Under the pieces are notes generated by a model that searched no databases, was not told the DNA's origin, and was given only the letters and a program-made list of their open reading frames with translations. Of a DNA stretch of 64,000 nt, positions 1 to 7,420 are shown in pieces (position 1 is the stretch's first letter; each line of letters opens with the position of its first letter). This DNA is from JAODBJ01 sp963782465 (GTDB lineage: Bacteria; Actinomycetota; Acidimicrobiia; IMCC26256; PALSA-610): contig CAWAJR010000004.1 of NCBI GenBank assembly GCA_963782465.1, forward strand, positions 1 through 64,000, in the 5' to 3' direction. The translations under genes and the position numbers were made by a program.

Positions 1-432
1 AGCGGGTTCGATCGCGTGGCGCGCGCCCTCGGCTTGTTGGACGGCGCGGCCCCCAGCCTCACGCGGTTCGTGTTCGTCGACGACCGTGCCCGCACCGTGT
101 TCCCGGACTGGAGCCAGCTCGCCGATGAGTGCGCCTACGAGCTGTGGCTGGCCCGCTCGACGACACGGGCCGAGCAGCTCGCCACCGACCTGTCCTCATC
201 GGCCGGAGCACCGTTCGCCGATCGGCTCGCCCGCCACGAGCCTCCGCTGCGGGCCACCCAGCGATGGCATCATCCTCTCGTTGGCGAGCTGCGCTTTGAC
301 CGCGAAGCGCTCGAGCTTCCCGCCGCCGACGCCCAGCAGTTGGTCATCTACCTGCCCGCCGACCGAGCGACGGTCGACGCCCTCATCCGGCTTCACGGCA
401 GCACCGCCGCAACCTTGCGCCTCGTCACGTAG
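1..432 (+). CDS. MmyB-like HTH transcriptional regulator, C-terminal part
   Basis: The frame is open from base 1, so the N-terminal helix-turn-helix lies outside the window. The visible ~143 residues match the MmyB-like ligand-binding domain: RFVFVDDRAR followed by FPDW near the start, then RWHHPLVGEL and LELPAADAQQLVIY near the end. In this family that domain follows an XRE-type helix-turn-helix and is thought to sense a hydrophobic small molecule. The ligand and target genes cannot be read from this sequence. A decayed gene follows 45 bases downstream, so any former regulatory partner on this side is not obvious. Confidence 0.78.
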   Translation, partial: SGFDRVARALGLLDGAAPSLTRFVFVDDRARTVFPDWSQLADECAYELWLARSTTRAEQLATDLSSSAGAPFADRLARHEPPLRATQRWHHPLVGELRFDREALELPAADAQQLVIYLPADRATVDALIRLHGSTAATLRLVT

Positions 433-477
433 ACCCGCCCGTCGGGACCGGGTCGGCGGGATGGCCGGCCGGGTGCC

Positions 478-735
478 ATGACGGTTCCGAACGGTGCCGA
501 GGTGGACACCCGATACGCGACGAGCTGTCGATTGCGCAGCAGGTGGCCGGGGAGGGCCCCTTCGACGTGGTGCTGGTACCGGGTTCCCGCCCACGTCGAA
601 CCGGGGTGGCAGATTGACCGAAGGGCAGAGCCGATCGACCGGGAGTTGGACGCTGGCAACCCGCCCCGCCCGGCATCCCCCAGGCCGATCGGCGGTTCAT
701 CCGACGGGGCCCTGGTCGTGCGGCGCGTCCGGTTT
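478..735 (+). pseudogene. Remnant of an alpha/beta-hydrolase/adenylate-cyclase type protein N-terminus
   Basis: Three frames together give a recognisable N-terminus: an ATG at 478 leads to VDTRYA (frame 1). From 519 the next frame reads DELSIAQQVAGEGPFDVVLV. From about 590 a third frame reads PAHVEPGWQID. This is the opening of proteins in which an alpha/beta-hydrolase domain is joined to a class III adenylate cyclase (pattern TRYA..G...IAYQV.G.GP.D.V.VPG...H.E..W). At least two frameshifts are needed and nothing convincing follows 735, so this is a decayed fragment, not a gene. Otherwise the 433-752 interval holds nothing I can identify. Confidence 0.45.
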
Positions 736-752
736 CGTGGGTAGGGACCTGA

Positions 753-1415
753 TCAGGCGAGGTGCTGCACCATGGTCTGGATGTGGGTGCGCGCTCCGGT
801 GCGCGTCCGTTCGCCTGGTGCGGGGATGGCCTCGCCCCGACGCGTGAAGCCCATGGCCTCGAAGAAGGCGATCGCATTGGTGTTCTCGGCCATGGTCTGC
901 AGGAAGCAACCGGGCACGGCACTCGCACGCAGATCGTCGAGCCAGGCGTGCACGAGGCGGCTGCCCGCACCGGCACCGCGAGCTGCCGGCAGCAGATTGA
1001 TGTGCAGGTGCGCCGGGAAGTCGGGATCGGCGAAGTCGTAGTCGGCGATGCGCACCCGGCGCCGGGCCAGGTCGACGAGGACGTCCGCCCCGCTTCGCCA
1101 GATCATCGCCGCCGTTCCCCGGCGCACGGCGATGCCTCGGCGGACCACGTGCCGGCCGGCGACCGCGGCGGGGTTCCACGCCCTCGTGCTGTCGCGGCAG
1201 CCCAACAGATACCCGAGCACCTCGCCGCCGGCGGTGGCGACGAAGACGGACTCGGGCTCGCGGTCGGTGTAGTACGCGCTGAACATGTCGGCGAAACTCT
1301 GCTCGTCGCGCCAGAGCCAGTCGACCGGTTCACCCATGTAGCCGGTGACGAAACAGATGTGGCGTACCGCGGCCCGGTCCTCGGGCCGGTACCGCCGGAT
1401 CTCCACGCTGGTCAT
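753..1415 (-). CDS. GNAT family N-acetyltransferase
   Basis: The 220-residue product starts MTSVEIRRYRPEDRAAVRHIC, the usual first strand and helix of GNAT enzymes. It carries the acetyl-CoA loop region (LLPAARGAGAGSRLVHAWLDDL, around residues 147-168) and the C-terminal F.ANTNAIAFFEAMGF-like strand with FEAMGFTRRGE. GNAT enzymes move an acetyl group from acetyl-CoA to an amine. The acceptor is not deducible here. The length is slightly above the family norm because of an insert around residues 60-110, as in some relatives. It stands alone, with remnants on both sides. The ATG at 1415 begins the conserved domain directly. Confidence 0.85.
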   Translation of the reverse strand: MTSVEIRRYRPEDRAAVRHICFVTGYMGEPVDWLWRDEQSFADMFSAYYTDREPESVFVATAGGEVLGYLLGCRDSTRAWNPAAVAGRHVVRRGIAVRRGTAAMIWRSGADVLVDLARRRVRIADYDFADPDFPAHLHINLLPAARGAGAGSRLVHAWLDDLRASAVPGCFLQTMAENTNAIAFFEAMGFTRRGEAIPAPGERTRTGARTHIQTMVQHLA

Positions 1416-1591
1416 CTCTGAAGCTTCGCACTGGAGACGCCGTCGGTTTCCGGGGGAACCGCGGACTACGTGCGACGAAGTCGGTGCGGGCCGCCGCCGA
1501 CCTTCCCGCAGATCCCGCCACGATCACACCATGACCCCGCTCACTTCCGAAGCGCCCCATAAGACCGTCCCTTCTTTCCTCTTGGGAGCGG

Positions 1592-1681
1592 TCAGGCGAA
1601 CACCGCCCCCGCAGTACCGAACACAACCAGGCCGATGCCAATGAAGAAGAGTGCGATACCGCCGAACATATGCCCTCGCAT
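1592..1681 (-). CDS. Possible 29-residue single-pass membrane peptide
   Basis: A short frame from ATG 1681 to TGA 1592 encodes 29 residues that are almost entirely one hydrophobic segment (GGIALFFIGIGLVVFGTAG). Small one-helix proteins of this kind are common in actinobacteria, but there is no clear ribosome binding site and the frame stays open further upstream. It overlaps nothing else. It could be a real small membrane protein, the tail of a decayed one, or chance in GC-rich DNA. Confidence 0.25.
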   Translation of the reverse strand: MRGHMFGGIALFFIGIGLVVFGTAGAVFA

Positions 1682-1704
1682 GACCGCCCGAGCTAGTAGG
1701 GCCT

Positions 1705-1865
1705 GTTGCCGCGGCAGGCAACGAAACTGCCCTTCTCGCGGTGAACGCGCTCGGCCCGATGAATTGCGTGCACGCAGTGCTTCCGCACATGCGCGCCCGG
1801 CGTTGGGGTCGGATCATCTCGATCTCAGCGCGGCGCATCGCGGTGCGGCCATCGGCGCGCACGGT
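1705..1865 (+). pseudogene. Internal fragment of a short-chain dehydrogenase/reductase
   Basis: The frame through 1741 reads VNALGPMNCVHAVLPHM and then RARRWGRIISIS, the central strand-helix-strand of SDR enzymes (VN..G.....AVLP.M..R.WGRI..IS) that ends just before the catalytic serine region. No Rossmann glycine motif lies upstream and no YxxxK active site follows; after about 1865 the frame runs into the 3' end of the Hsp70 gene on the other strand. This is an isolated ~50-codon relic. The rest of the 1416-1871 interval holds only the possible small membrane peptide. Confidence 0.5.
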
Positions 1866-1871
1866 CGCTGA

Positions 1872-4800
1872 TCACGGCAGGTCGTCGTCGGGGTTCGTCA
1901 TCACGGGCGGCGGCTCGTCGTGCACGGGCGCGAACGACATCTCGTGCTCGGGAGGCGGCGCGATCGGCTCGTCGTGGCCGAACGGGTTCATGTCGTGGGT
2001 CATGACCGCGCCGGCCACCTCGTGCTCGCCCGGGACCGCGCCGCTCCCGATCTCGTGCTGCAGCCCGTCGCCGTGGTGATGCGCCACATCGGCGGGTGCG
2101 TTGTCGTCCATCGGATCGAGTTGCTCCGGCTCGTCGACCGCGTGGTCGGGTGCCGGCGCGTCGGCCATCGCGTACGCGTCGTCGCCGGCCGCGGCCGTTG
2201 AGGGATCATCCGGCGCGCCCGCGTCCCCCGGCTCGGCCGGCGCACCGTTCACCTCGTGCGCGACGTCGCCTGCCATCGCGATGCTCGCGATCGTCGTGAG
2301 ATGTTGTGTCGCCGCGCCGGCGCCGAGGAAGTCGTCGTCGTCCGCGGTCGCCGCCGTGGCCCCGTGCTCCATCACCAGCGTCTCGTGGGTCGGCACCGGC
2401 GACGCGAATGACGACGACTGGTCCATCGGATCATCCGCCGGCGCCCCATCGCCATGCCCGTCGCCGTACAGCGTCTCGAACGCGTCACCCAGGGTGCGGA
2501 AGTTCGAAGGGTCGACGTTCGACGACCCGGCGACGTGCGCGCCCTCCTGCTCGGCCATACGCGCCGCCGACTCCTGCAGCGCCTGCTGTTGCGCGAGCGT
2601 CACGTCGGCGGGGACCGGGGGCAGCGTGTCATCGGGCAGCGTGCTCTGTTGCAACTTCTCCGCGACGGCGTCGGCCAGCATCTGGCGTTCGGTGTTGATC
2701 ATGTTGCGCTCGGCGACCCCCATGCCACCCGGCATCTGGAACGACGCGTTGTAGCGCTGGTCGTACGCCGCGTTCTGGTCCTTCCCGAACTGCTGGTACT
2801 GCTCGTTCTGGAAGGTCTGCATCAACCCCTTCACCGACTCGCGCAGCGCGGCCTCCTGCTGCTCGATGGGCTTGTTGGCGTCGTACTGCATGCCGACGAC
2901 GAGGCCGTTGACCTCGGCCTTCAAGCTGGCGAGCGCGGCACCGTCGTTGGGAGCGCCGTCTCCCCACCAGGCGGGGTGCCATCCCTGAACGCTGTCGGCA
3001 ATCGACTTCTGGAATTCGCCGAAGTGCTGTTCGTGGTTGATCTCCTCGGCGTGCTGTTGCGCCTCGCGCTGTTCCTCCTGCATGAGGCCGTCGAGCTTCT
3101 GGTCCTGCTCGTAGATGTGGAGCTTGTCGTCGAGGCGGTCCTGGAGCTCCGCTTGGGCGTTCTCCAACGACTGGCCGGGGATGTGCTCGGCGCGGTGGAT
3201 CACGCCGACGAGTTCTTCGCGTAGGTGCGCGACTTGTTCGGGGCTCGCGCCGGCCGGTCCGGGCCACGACGCGAGCCGCTCCATCATCTCGTCGCGGTAC
3301 TGCTCGAACTGATCGGGTGCGTGCTGCGCGGGCGCCGCGGCGTGAGCCATCGGTGCACCCTCGCGCGCGTACTGGTGCGCAACGCCGCCGCGCGCCGCGC
3401 CGCCACCCGCATGGCCGCTCCCGCCGCCGACGAGGTGCTCGCGTGCCGACGCGGCCATGGCCGCACGCGCTTCGAGCTGTTGGCGCAACTGTTGTTCGTG
3501 CGCCGTCGCGCCCGCATCGTGCGCGCCCGGGTGGGCGAGCGCTTCGGCCGTTCCGGGCGCCTGATGGCCCGGCGCTCCGGGGTGCCCCGTGCTCGCGCCC
3601 GCCTTGCCGGAGCCGAACACCGCGTCGGCCGCCGCGGCTGCGCCGGCCACCACACCCACCGCGGCCGCGACACCCGCCGCGCCGCCGAGGCGCGCCCCGC
3701 GCCGCGGCGCGGGCGTTCCGCCCGCGGCAGCGCCGGCGCCCGCTTTCGCCTTCACGGCACCACCGGTGGCGCCCGTGCCGCGCTCCTCTCTCGCCTCGGT
3801 CGCGTCTGTCGCGCCGCCTTCGTCGTCTTCGTCGACTTCGTCGGCGGCGGTGCCCGCGGCGTCGGTCGCGAGCGCCGCCGCGAGACGTGGCGCCTCCGCG
3901 GCACCGCCCGCGACCACCAACTTCGGGTGCGCGTCGATCGTCGTCGGGCGCCCGGTACTCGCGCCGACGACTTCACCGACCATCGGCATACGCGACGTCC
4001 CGCCGACCAGCAGCACACTCGCGAGGTCGTCGTTCGTGAGCCCCGCGCTCGCCACCGCCCGCTCCAACGCCGCGAGCGTGTCGTCGAGGCGCGGGCGCAC
4101 CATCGCTTCCATCTCCGCGCGCGTCAGCCGCACGCTGGTCTGCAGCCCGGGCAGGTTCACCGGGATGGTCGTCTCGGTGTCGGCCGAGAGCGCTTCCTTG
4201 GCCCGTACGCATTCGTCGCGCAGCTTCGTCAGCCCCTGGCGCACCTCTGCGTTCTCGCGATCGAGTTCGCGCAACTGGCCGTCGAGCGCGGCGTCGACGT
4301 GCGCGAGGACCGCGGTGTCGAGATCGATCCCACCGAGCCGTTCGATTCCTTGTGGCGTTCCCAGCACCTCGAAGCCGTCGTCGGAATGGTGCAGCACCGC
4401 GGCGTCGAACGTGCCGCCACCGAAGTCGTATACCGCAACGGTGTCGCCGGGCGCGATCTTGCCGAGGATCGCGTAGTGGATCGCCGCCGCGGTCGGTTCG
4501 GGCAGCAGTTCGACCGCGTCGAGCCCGGCCGCCTGCGCCGCGGCTCGCAGCACGTCGAGCTTGTACTCGCCCCACACCGCCGGGTGCGTGAGCACCACCT
4601 GATCAGGCGGGCCGCCCTGCACTTCGGTGGCGCGCTCGATGACGTGACCGAGCAGTGCGCCGAGCAACGCCTCGGCGGCATATGGCGTTCCCGCGACCAG
4701 CATCGGGGCCGCGTCGCCAACGCGGCGCTTCACCTCGCGCGCGCCCGACGCCGGCGCCACGAGCATGAGCCGTTCCGCCGCGCTCCCGAACACCCACGTG

Positions 4801-4946
4801 TCGCCGTCGCGCGCGATCACCGATGCGATCGCGGGGCCTTGGTCGCCGAGTGGCAACGGCTGGGTCGCTTCACCGTCGTCGACGACCGCGGCGGTCCACG
4901 TCGTGCCGAGATCGACACCCAATCGATAACCCGTGTCGCCCGTCAT
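1872..4946 (-). CDS. Hsp70-family protein with non-canonical coiled-coil C-terminus
   Basis: The 1,024-residue product has an Hsp70/actin-fold ATPase domain at its N-terminus: phosphate-1 loop DLGTTWT (residues 12-18), phosphate-2 YDFGGGTFDAAVL (about 170) and adenosine motif GGTSRMPMVGE (about 312). No Hsp70 peptide-binding domain follows. Instead there is an Ala/Gly-rich, weakly hydrophobic segment (about 420-450), a long charged Gln/Glu-rich region predicted to be coiled coil (about 560-800), and an acidic, His- and Pro-rich tail. I chose the ATG at 4946 because it starts the ATPase fold; the frame is open further upstream without homology. It belongs to the IniA/IniC island and diverges from the LpqN-like gene. 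A chaperone-like or ATP-dependent scaffold role is inference. Confidence 0.85.
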   Translation of the reverse strand: MTGDTGYRLGVDLGTTWTAAVVDDGEATQPLPLGDQGPAIASVIARDGDTWVFGSAAERLMLVAPASGAREVKRRVGDAAPMLVAGTPYAAEALLGALLGHVIERATEVQGGPPDQVVLTHPAVWGEYKLDVLRAAAQAAGLDAVELLPEPTAAAIHYAILGKIAPGDTVAVYDFGGGTFDAAVLHHSDDGFEVLGTPQGIERLGGIDLDTAVLAHVDAALDGQLRELDRENAEVRQGLTKLRDECVRAKEALSADTETTIPVNLPGLQTSVRLTRAEMEAMVRPRLDDTLAALERAVASAGLTNDDLASVLLVGGTSRMPMVGEVVGASTGRPTTIDAHPKLVVAGGAAEAPRLAAALATDAAGTAADEVDEDDEGGATDATEAREERGTGATGGAVKAKAGAGAAAGGTPAPRRGARLGGAAGVAAAVGVVAGAAAAADAVFGSGKAGASTGHPGAPGHQAPGTAEALAHPGAHDAGATAHEQQLRQQLEARAAMAASAREHLVGGGSGHAGGGAARGGVAHQYAREGAPMAHAAAPAQHAPDQFEQYRDEMMERLASWPGPAGASPEQVAHLREELVGVIHRAEHIPGQSLENAQAELQDRLDDKLHIYEQDQKLDGLMQEEQREAQQHAEEINHEQHFGEFQKSIADSVQGWHPAWWGDGAPNDGAALASLKAEVNGLVVGMQYDANKPIEQQEAALRESVKGLMQTFQNEQYQQFGKDQNAAYDQRYNASFQMPGGMGVAERNMINTERQMLADAVAEKLQQSTLPDDTLPPVPADVTLAQQQALQESAARMAEQEGAHVAGSSNVDPSNFRTLGDAFETLYGDGHGDGAPADDPMDQSSSFASPVPTHETLVMEHGATAATADDDDFLGAGAATQHLTTIASIAMAGDVAHEVNGAPAEPGDAGAPDDPSTAAAGDDAYAMADAPAPDHAVDEPEQLDPMDDNAPADVAHHHGDGLQHEIGSGAVPGEHEVAGAVMTHDMNPFGHDEPIAPPPEHEMSFAPVHDEPPPVMTNPDDDLP

Positions 4947-5042
4947 GGCGCGCCCGCCTTTCTCGCATACCGCCGTTGTCGACTTTGCCGATCGTGATAA
5001 TTGACTATGGCGTTTACGCGCCGCGTTCCGTACGATCGCCCT

Positions 5043-5570
5043 ATGACGAGCGAAGGCGCGTCCGCGCCCAACGAGGCCCTGTTCCCGAGCCCGCAGCTGC
5101 GAGCCATCCCGAGCTTCTCGTTCGACATCCCCGAGGGATGGTCCGTCGAAGAGTCGACGACTGCGCTCGCCGCGGTCCACCCGCGGCAACCGGGCGACGG
5201 GTTCCGCGTCAACGTGCTCGTCAACCACAGTCGCGTCGAAGCGTCCGTCGATCTCGAACAGGCGGCGGTGATCACGTTTCGGCAGTTGCGCCGGCACAAC
5301 CCGCACCTGAAGGTGCTGACGGAACGGCTCGGGCAGTTCGACAACGGCCGCCGGCCCACATACCTGCGCATCGTCGAGACCCGCACCGATGACGCGCGCA
5401 CGGTGACGCAGATCCACGCGCTGTTCTTCGCGCCGCGCATTCCGGGTGCGCGCACCGCCGACCTGTTCCAGCTCGTCGGGACCGTGCCGAACGCGTCGCT
5501 CGACGAGCACGGGCCGCAGATGCTCGACATCGTGAAGTCGTTCCGTTTCGAATCCGGCCCCCGCCGCTGA
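5043..5570 (+). CDS. LpqN/PsbP-like protein
   Basis: The 175-residue product has the fold signature of actinobacterial LpqN/DUF1795-like proteins: F.FDIPEGWSVEE near residue 22, a run of short strands, and a closing segment MLDIVKSFRFE. Mycobacterial LpqN binds or helps transport cell-envelope lipids, but this copy has no signal peptide or lipobox, so it looks cytoplasmic. The start is ATG 5043; an in-frame ATG at 5007 would add residues of no clear meaning. It diverges from the Hsp70 gene across about 95 bases and converges on iniC, so it may belong functionally to the island. Function is otherwise unknown. Confidence 0.65.
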   Translation: MTSEGASAPNEALFPSPQLRAIPSFSFDIPEGWSVEESTTALAAVHPRQPGDGFRVNVLVNHSRVEASVDLEQAAVITFRQLRRHNPHLKVLTERLGQFDNGRRPTYLRIVETRTDDARTVTQIHALFFAPRIPGARTADLFQLVGTVPNASLDEHGPQMLDIVKSFRFESGPRR

Positions 5571-5577
5571 CGCGTGA

Positions 5578-5606
5578 TCATGAGCCGCACGTCGTGTTGC
5601 TCATGA
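5578..5606. terminator. Hairpin between convergent genes
   Basis: The arms TCATGAGC (5578-5585) and GCTCATGA (5599-5606) are perfect inverted repeats separated by 13 bases. They lie exactly between the converging LpqN-like gene and iniC, and the right arm contains the iniC stop codon. There is no T tract, so this is a plausible but unproven bidirectional terminator. Confidence 0.4.
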
Positions 5607-7064
5607 CGTCGCCGCGAAGATGCCTTCGTACGTGCGAGCGATCGTCTCGCACGTCTCGACGAGCGCCGAGTCGGCCAGCGGGTCGGAGGCCTTCGTCCGC
5701 CACCGCTCGATCCCGCTGATCGCGAGCGCCCGCCGGTCGTCGTCGGGTGCACCCGTCGGTAGCCCGAGCGCGGTGGTGCCGTCGGCGGCGAGCAGCACCC
5801 GCTCGATCTCGCTGCGCTCACTGTCGCTCACGTGCACCGCGCCCGACAGCACCAGGTGCGCGATACGCAGCTGTGCGAACTCGACGGCGCTCGCCTCGAT
5901 CCGTTCGGCTTCGCGGTCGATGCGGTCGGCCGCGGCCGGATCGGCCGTGCGCAGGTCGTGAGCAACCGCGCGCAGGCCGACGAGCGCGGTACGCGCCTGC
6001 AGCACGCGGGCACGGGGCAGGAAGTGCCGATCGATCAGCGCGCGCAGGTCGCCGAGACCGGAGCGCTCGACCAACTTCGGCGCGAGCGCGGCGGCCGACG
6101 ACGCACCCGCCCGGATCTGCTCGACGGCGAAGCGGATGCCGTAGAGACCCAACCGGTCGAACAGGTTGCGCCGCTGCTCAACGGTGAGATTGCTCGCGCT
6201 GAGCTCGCAGAAATTGTCGACCGACAGCATCATGCGGTCGAACTCCTCGGCCGATGTGGCGGCAAGATCGCGCAGCGCGGCTGCCTCGTCTTCGCGCAAC
6301 GTGAGCCCGGTTTCCGCCAGCAACCCGGCGAGCGGGGTCACCGTCGCGCACAGCGAACGGACCCGTGCATCCGTGCGGTACCGATCCGCGATCCGAGATG
6401 CGGATTCGAGCGCGTCGGCGCGGCCCGCACCGATTTCGTCGGCACGCGACAACACGGCGACCGCGTTCACCGGCGACGCGCCGGGCACCGAGCGGTCCAT
6501 GAACGCGTCGAGGAACGCGACGTCGCTCTTGTGCAGGTGCCGCATGAGGTAGATCACCGCGTCGGCGTCGCTCGGCTGACCGGCCGTCACCTCGAGGAAG
6601 TCACGCGTGCGCACCGAGTTCTCGTCGTTCAGCGACGCAAGCCCCGGGGTGTCGATGAGCGTCGTGTTCTGCAACGCCGAGGCCGGCCAACGGATGACGA
6701 GCCGCTCGACATCCTCGGCGCTCACGGTGCCGAGGTCGATGTCGAGCGCGCCGTCATTGCGGACGAACGCCAGCTGCTTCGACGTGTGGGCACGCGTCTC
6801 CGCCGACACCTCGTAGCCGCTGCCGTGCACGTACCAGCTGACAATCTTCGTGCACTCCCCCGCGTCGGTCGGGGCGAGCCGCTCACCGACGAGTGCGTTC
6901 AACAGCGTCGACTTGCCGGCCTTCACCCGGCCCGCGATCGCGATGCGCAGTGGCCCGTTCATGCGGGCGGCGATCTGCGCGACCCGCGCTTCGAGCGGAC
7001 CGCCCGCGACGGCCTCCTGCGTGCTGCGGCACAGGTCGATGACAAGCTCCGGTGCGCTACTCAT
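5601..7064 (-). CDS. iniC: IniC-like dynamin-family GTPase
   Basis: The 487-residue product matches mycobacterial IniC along its length. G1 is GRVKAGKST (residues 45-53), followed by the family-specific stretch NALVGERLAPTDAGECTKIV. G3 is DTPGLASLND (about 137) and G4 is SRADEIGAGR (about 208). The helical stalk continues to the end. In Mycobacterium tuberculosis iniC lies in the isoniazid-induced iniBAC operon whose dynamin-like proteins act at the membrane under cell-envelope stress. The ATG at 7064 has GGAGGT nine bases upstream and overlaps the stop of the last micro-ORF of the 89-bp array (ATGA), so translation is likely coupled to it. The frame is intact. Confidence 0.86.
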   Translation of the reverse strand: MSSAPELVIDLCRSTQEAVAGGPLEARVAQIAARMNGPLRIAIAGRVKAGKSTLLNALVGERLAPTDAGECTKIVSWYVHGSGYEVSAETRAHTSKQLAFVRNDGALDIDLGTVSAEDVERLVIRWPASALQNTTLIDTPGLASLNDENSVRTRDFLEVTAGQPSDADAVIYLMRHLHKSDVAFLDAFMDRSVPGASPVNAVAVLSRADEIGAGRADALESASRIADRYRTDARVRSLCATVTPLAGLLAETGLTLREDEAAALRDLAATSAEEFDRMMLSVDNFCELSASNLTVEQRRNLFDRLGLYGIRFAVEQIRAGASSAAALAPKLVERSGLGDLRALIDRHFLPRARVLQARTALVGLRAVAHDLRTADPAAADRIDREAERIEASAVEFAQLRIAHLVLSGAVHVSDSERSEIERVLLAADGTTALGLPTGAPDDDRRALAISGIERWRTKASDPLADSALVETCETIARTYEGIFAATS

Positions 7065-7153
7065 GCGGCTGCGACCTCCGGCGCTCCATCACGCACCGCG
7101 CCCGCGTTTGTGCCCACTCGCCCGCACCGGCGGATCTGCGCCTGGCTACTCAC
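7061..7153 (-). CDS. Micro-ORF 4 of the 89-bp array (30 residues)
   Basis: A GTG start overlaps the stop of micro-ORF 3. Residue 12 is Arg and the last residue is Ala instead of Glu, because the unit ends GCATGA. That TGA overlaps the iniC start codon, completing the coupled chain from iniA to iniC. Confidence 0.35.
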   Translation of the reverse strand: MSSQAQIRRCGRVGTNAGAVRDGAPEVAAA

Positions 7154-7242
7154 TCGGCTGCGACCTCCGGCGCTCCATCACGCACCTCGCCCGCGTTTGT
7201 ACCCACTGGCCCGCACCGGCGGATCTGCGCCTGGCTACTCAC
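7150..7242 (-). CDS. Micro-ORF 3 of the 89-bp array (30 residues)
   Basis: A GTG start overlaps the stop of micro-ORF 2 by four bases. Residue 12 is Pro and residue 19 is Glu (GAG in place of GCG). The ribosome binding site and coupling are as in the other copies. Confidence 0.35.
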   Translation of the reverse strand: MSSQAQIRRCGPVGTNAGEVRDGAPEVAAE

Positions 7243-7331
7243 TCGGCTGCGACCTCCGGCGCTCCATCACGCACCGCGCCCGCGTTTGTACCCACTCGCC
7301 CGCACCGGCGGATCTGCGCCTGGCTACTCAC
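7239..7331 (-). CDS. Micro-ORF 2 of the 89-bp array (30 residues)
   Basis: A GTG start overlaps the stop of micro-ORF 1 by four bases (GTGA), with GGAGGT nine bases upstream. Residue 12 is Arg (codon CGA in place of CCA) and residue 19 is Ala; otherwise the peptide equals copy 1. Confidence 0.35.
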   Translation of the reverse strand: MSSQAQIRRCGRVGTNAGAVRDGAPEVAAE

Positions 7332-7420
7332 TCGGCTGCGACCTCCGGCGCTCCATCACGCACCGCGCCCGCGTTCGTACCCACTGGCCCGCACCGGCGG
7401 ATCTGCGCCTGGCTACTCAT
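7328..7420 (-). CDS. Micro-ORF 1 of the 89-bp array (30 residues)
   Basis: It starts with ATG overlapping the iniA stop codon (ATGA) and ends at a TGA that overlaps the next GTG. The peptide begins MSSQAQIRRCG and ends APEVAAE; residue 12 is Pro and residue 19 is Ala. It has one cysteine and no membrane segment. I recognise no family. Confidence 0.35.
   Translation of the reverse strand: MSSQAQIRRCGPVGTNAGAVRDGAPEVAAE

Larger units (their letters stand above)
7061..7420 (-). repeat. Four 89-bp tandem repeats between iniA and iniC
   Basis: Equivalent bases (CGGCTG on the plus strand) recur at 7066, 7155, 7244 and 7333, giving an exact 89-bp period with only a handful of substitutions between copies. 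Both edges carry the same 11 bases, GCATGAGTAGC on the minus strand: at the left edge this is the iniA stop with an overlapping ATG, at the right edge the iniC start. Every unit ends with a ribosome binding site (GGAGGT) nine bases before a GTG or ATG. Read on the minus strand, each unit is a 30-codon ORF. There are no unique spacers, so this is not a CRISPR. Confidence 0.93.

Noticed and set aside
3225..4997. 590-codon plus-strand open frame
   Set aside because: It is antisense to the Hsp70 ATPase domain, Arg-rich and without any domain; a shadow frame of GC-rich coding DNA.
7061..7420. CRISPR array
   Set aside because: The 89-bp units are directly tandem with no unique spacers and there are no cas genes.
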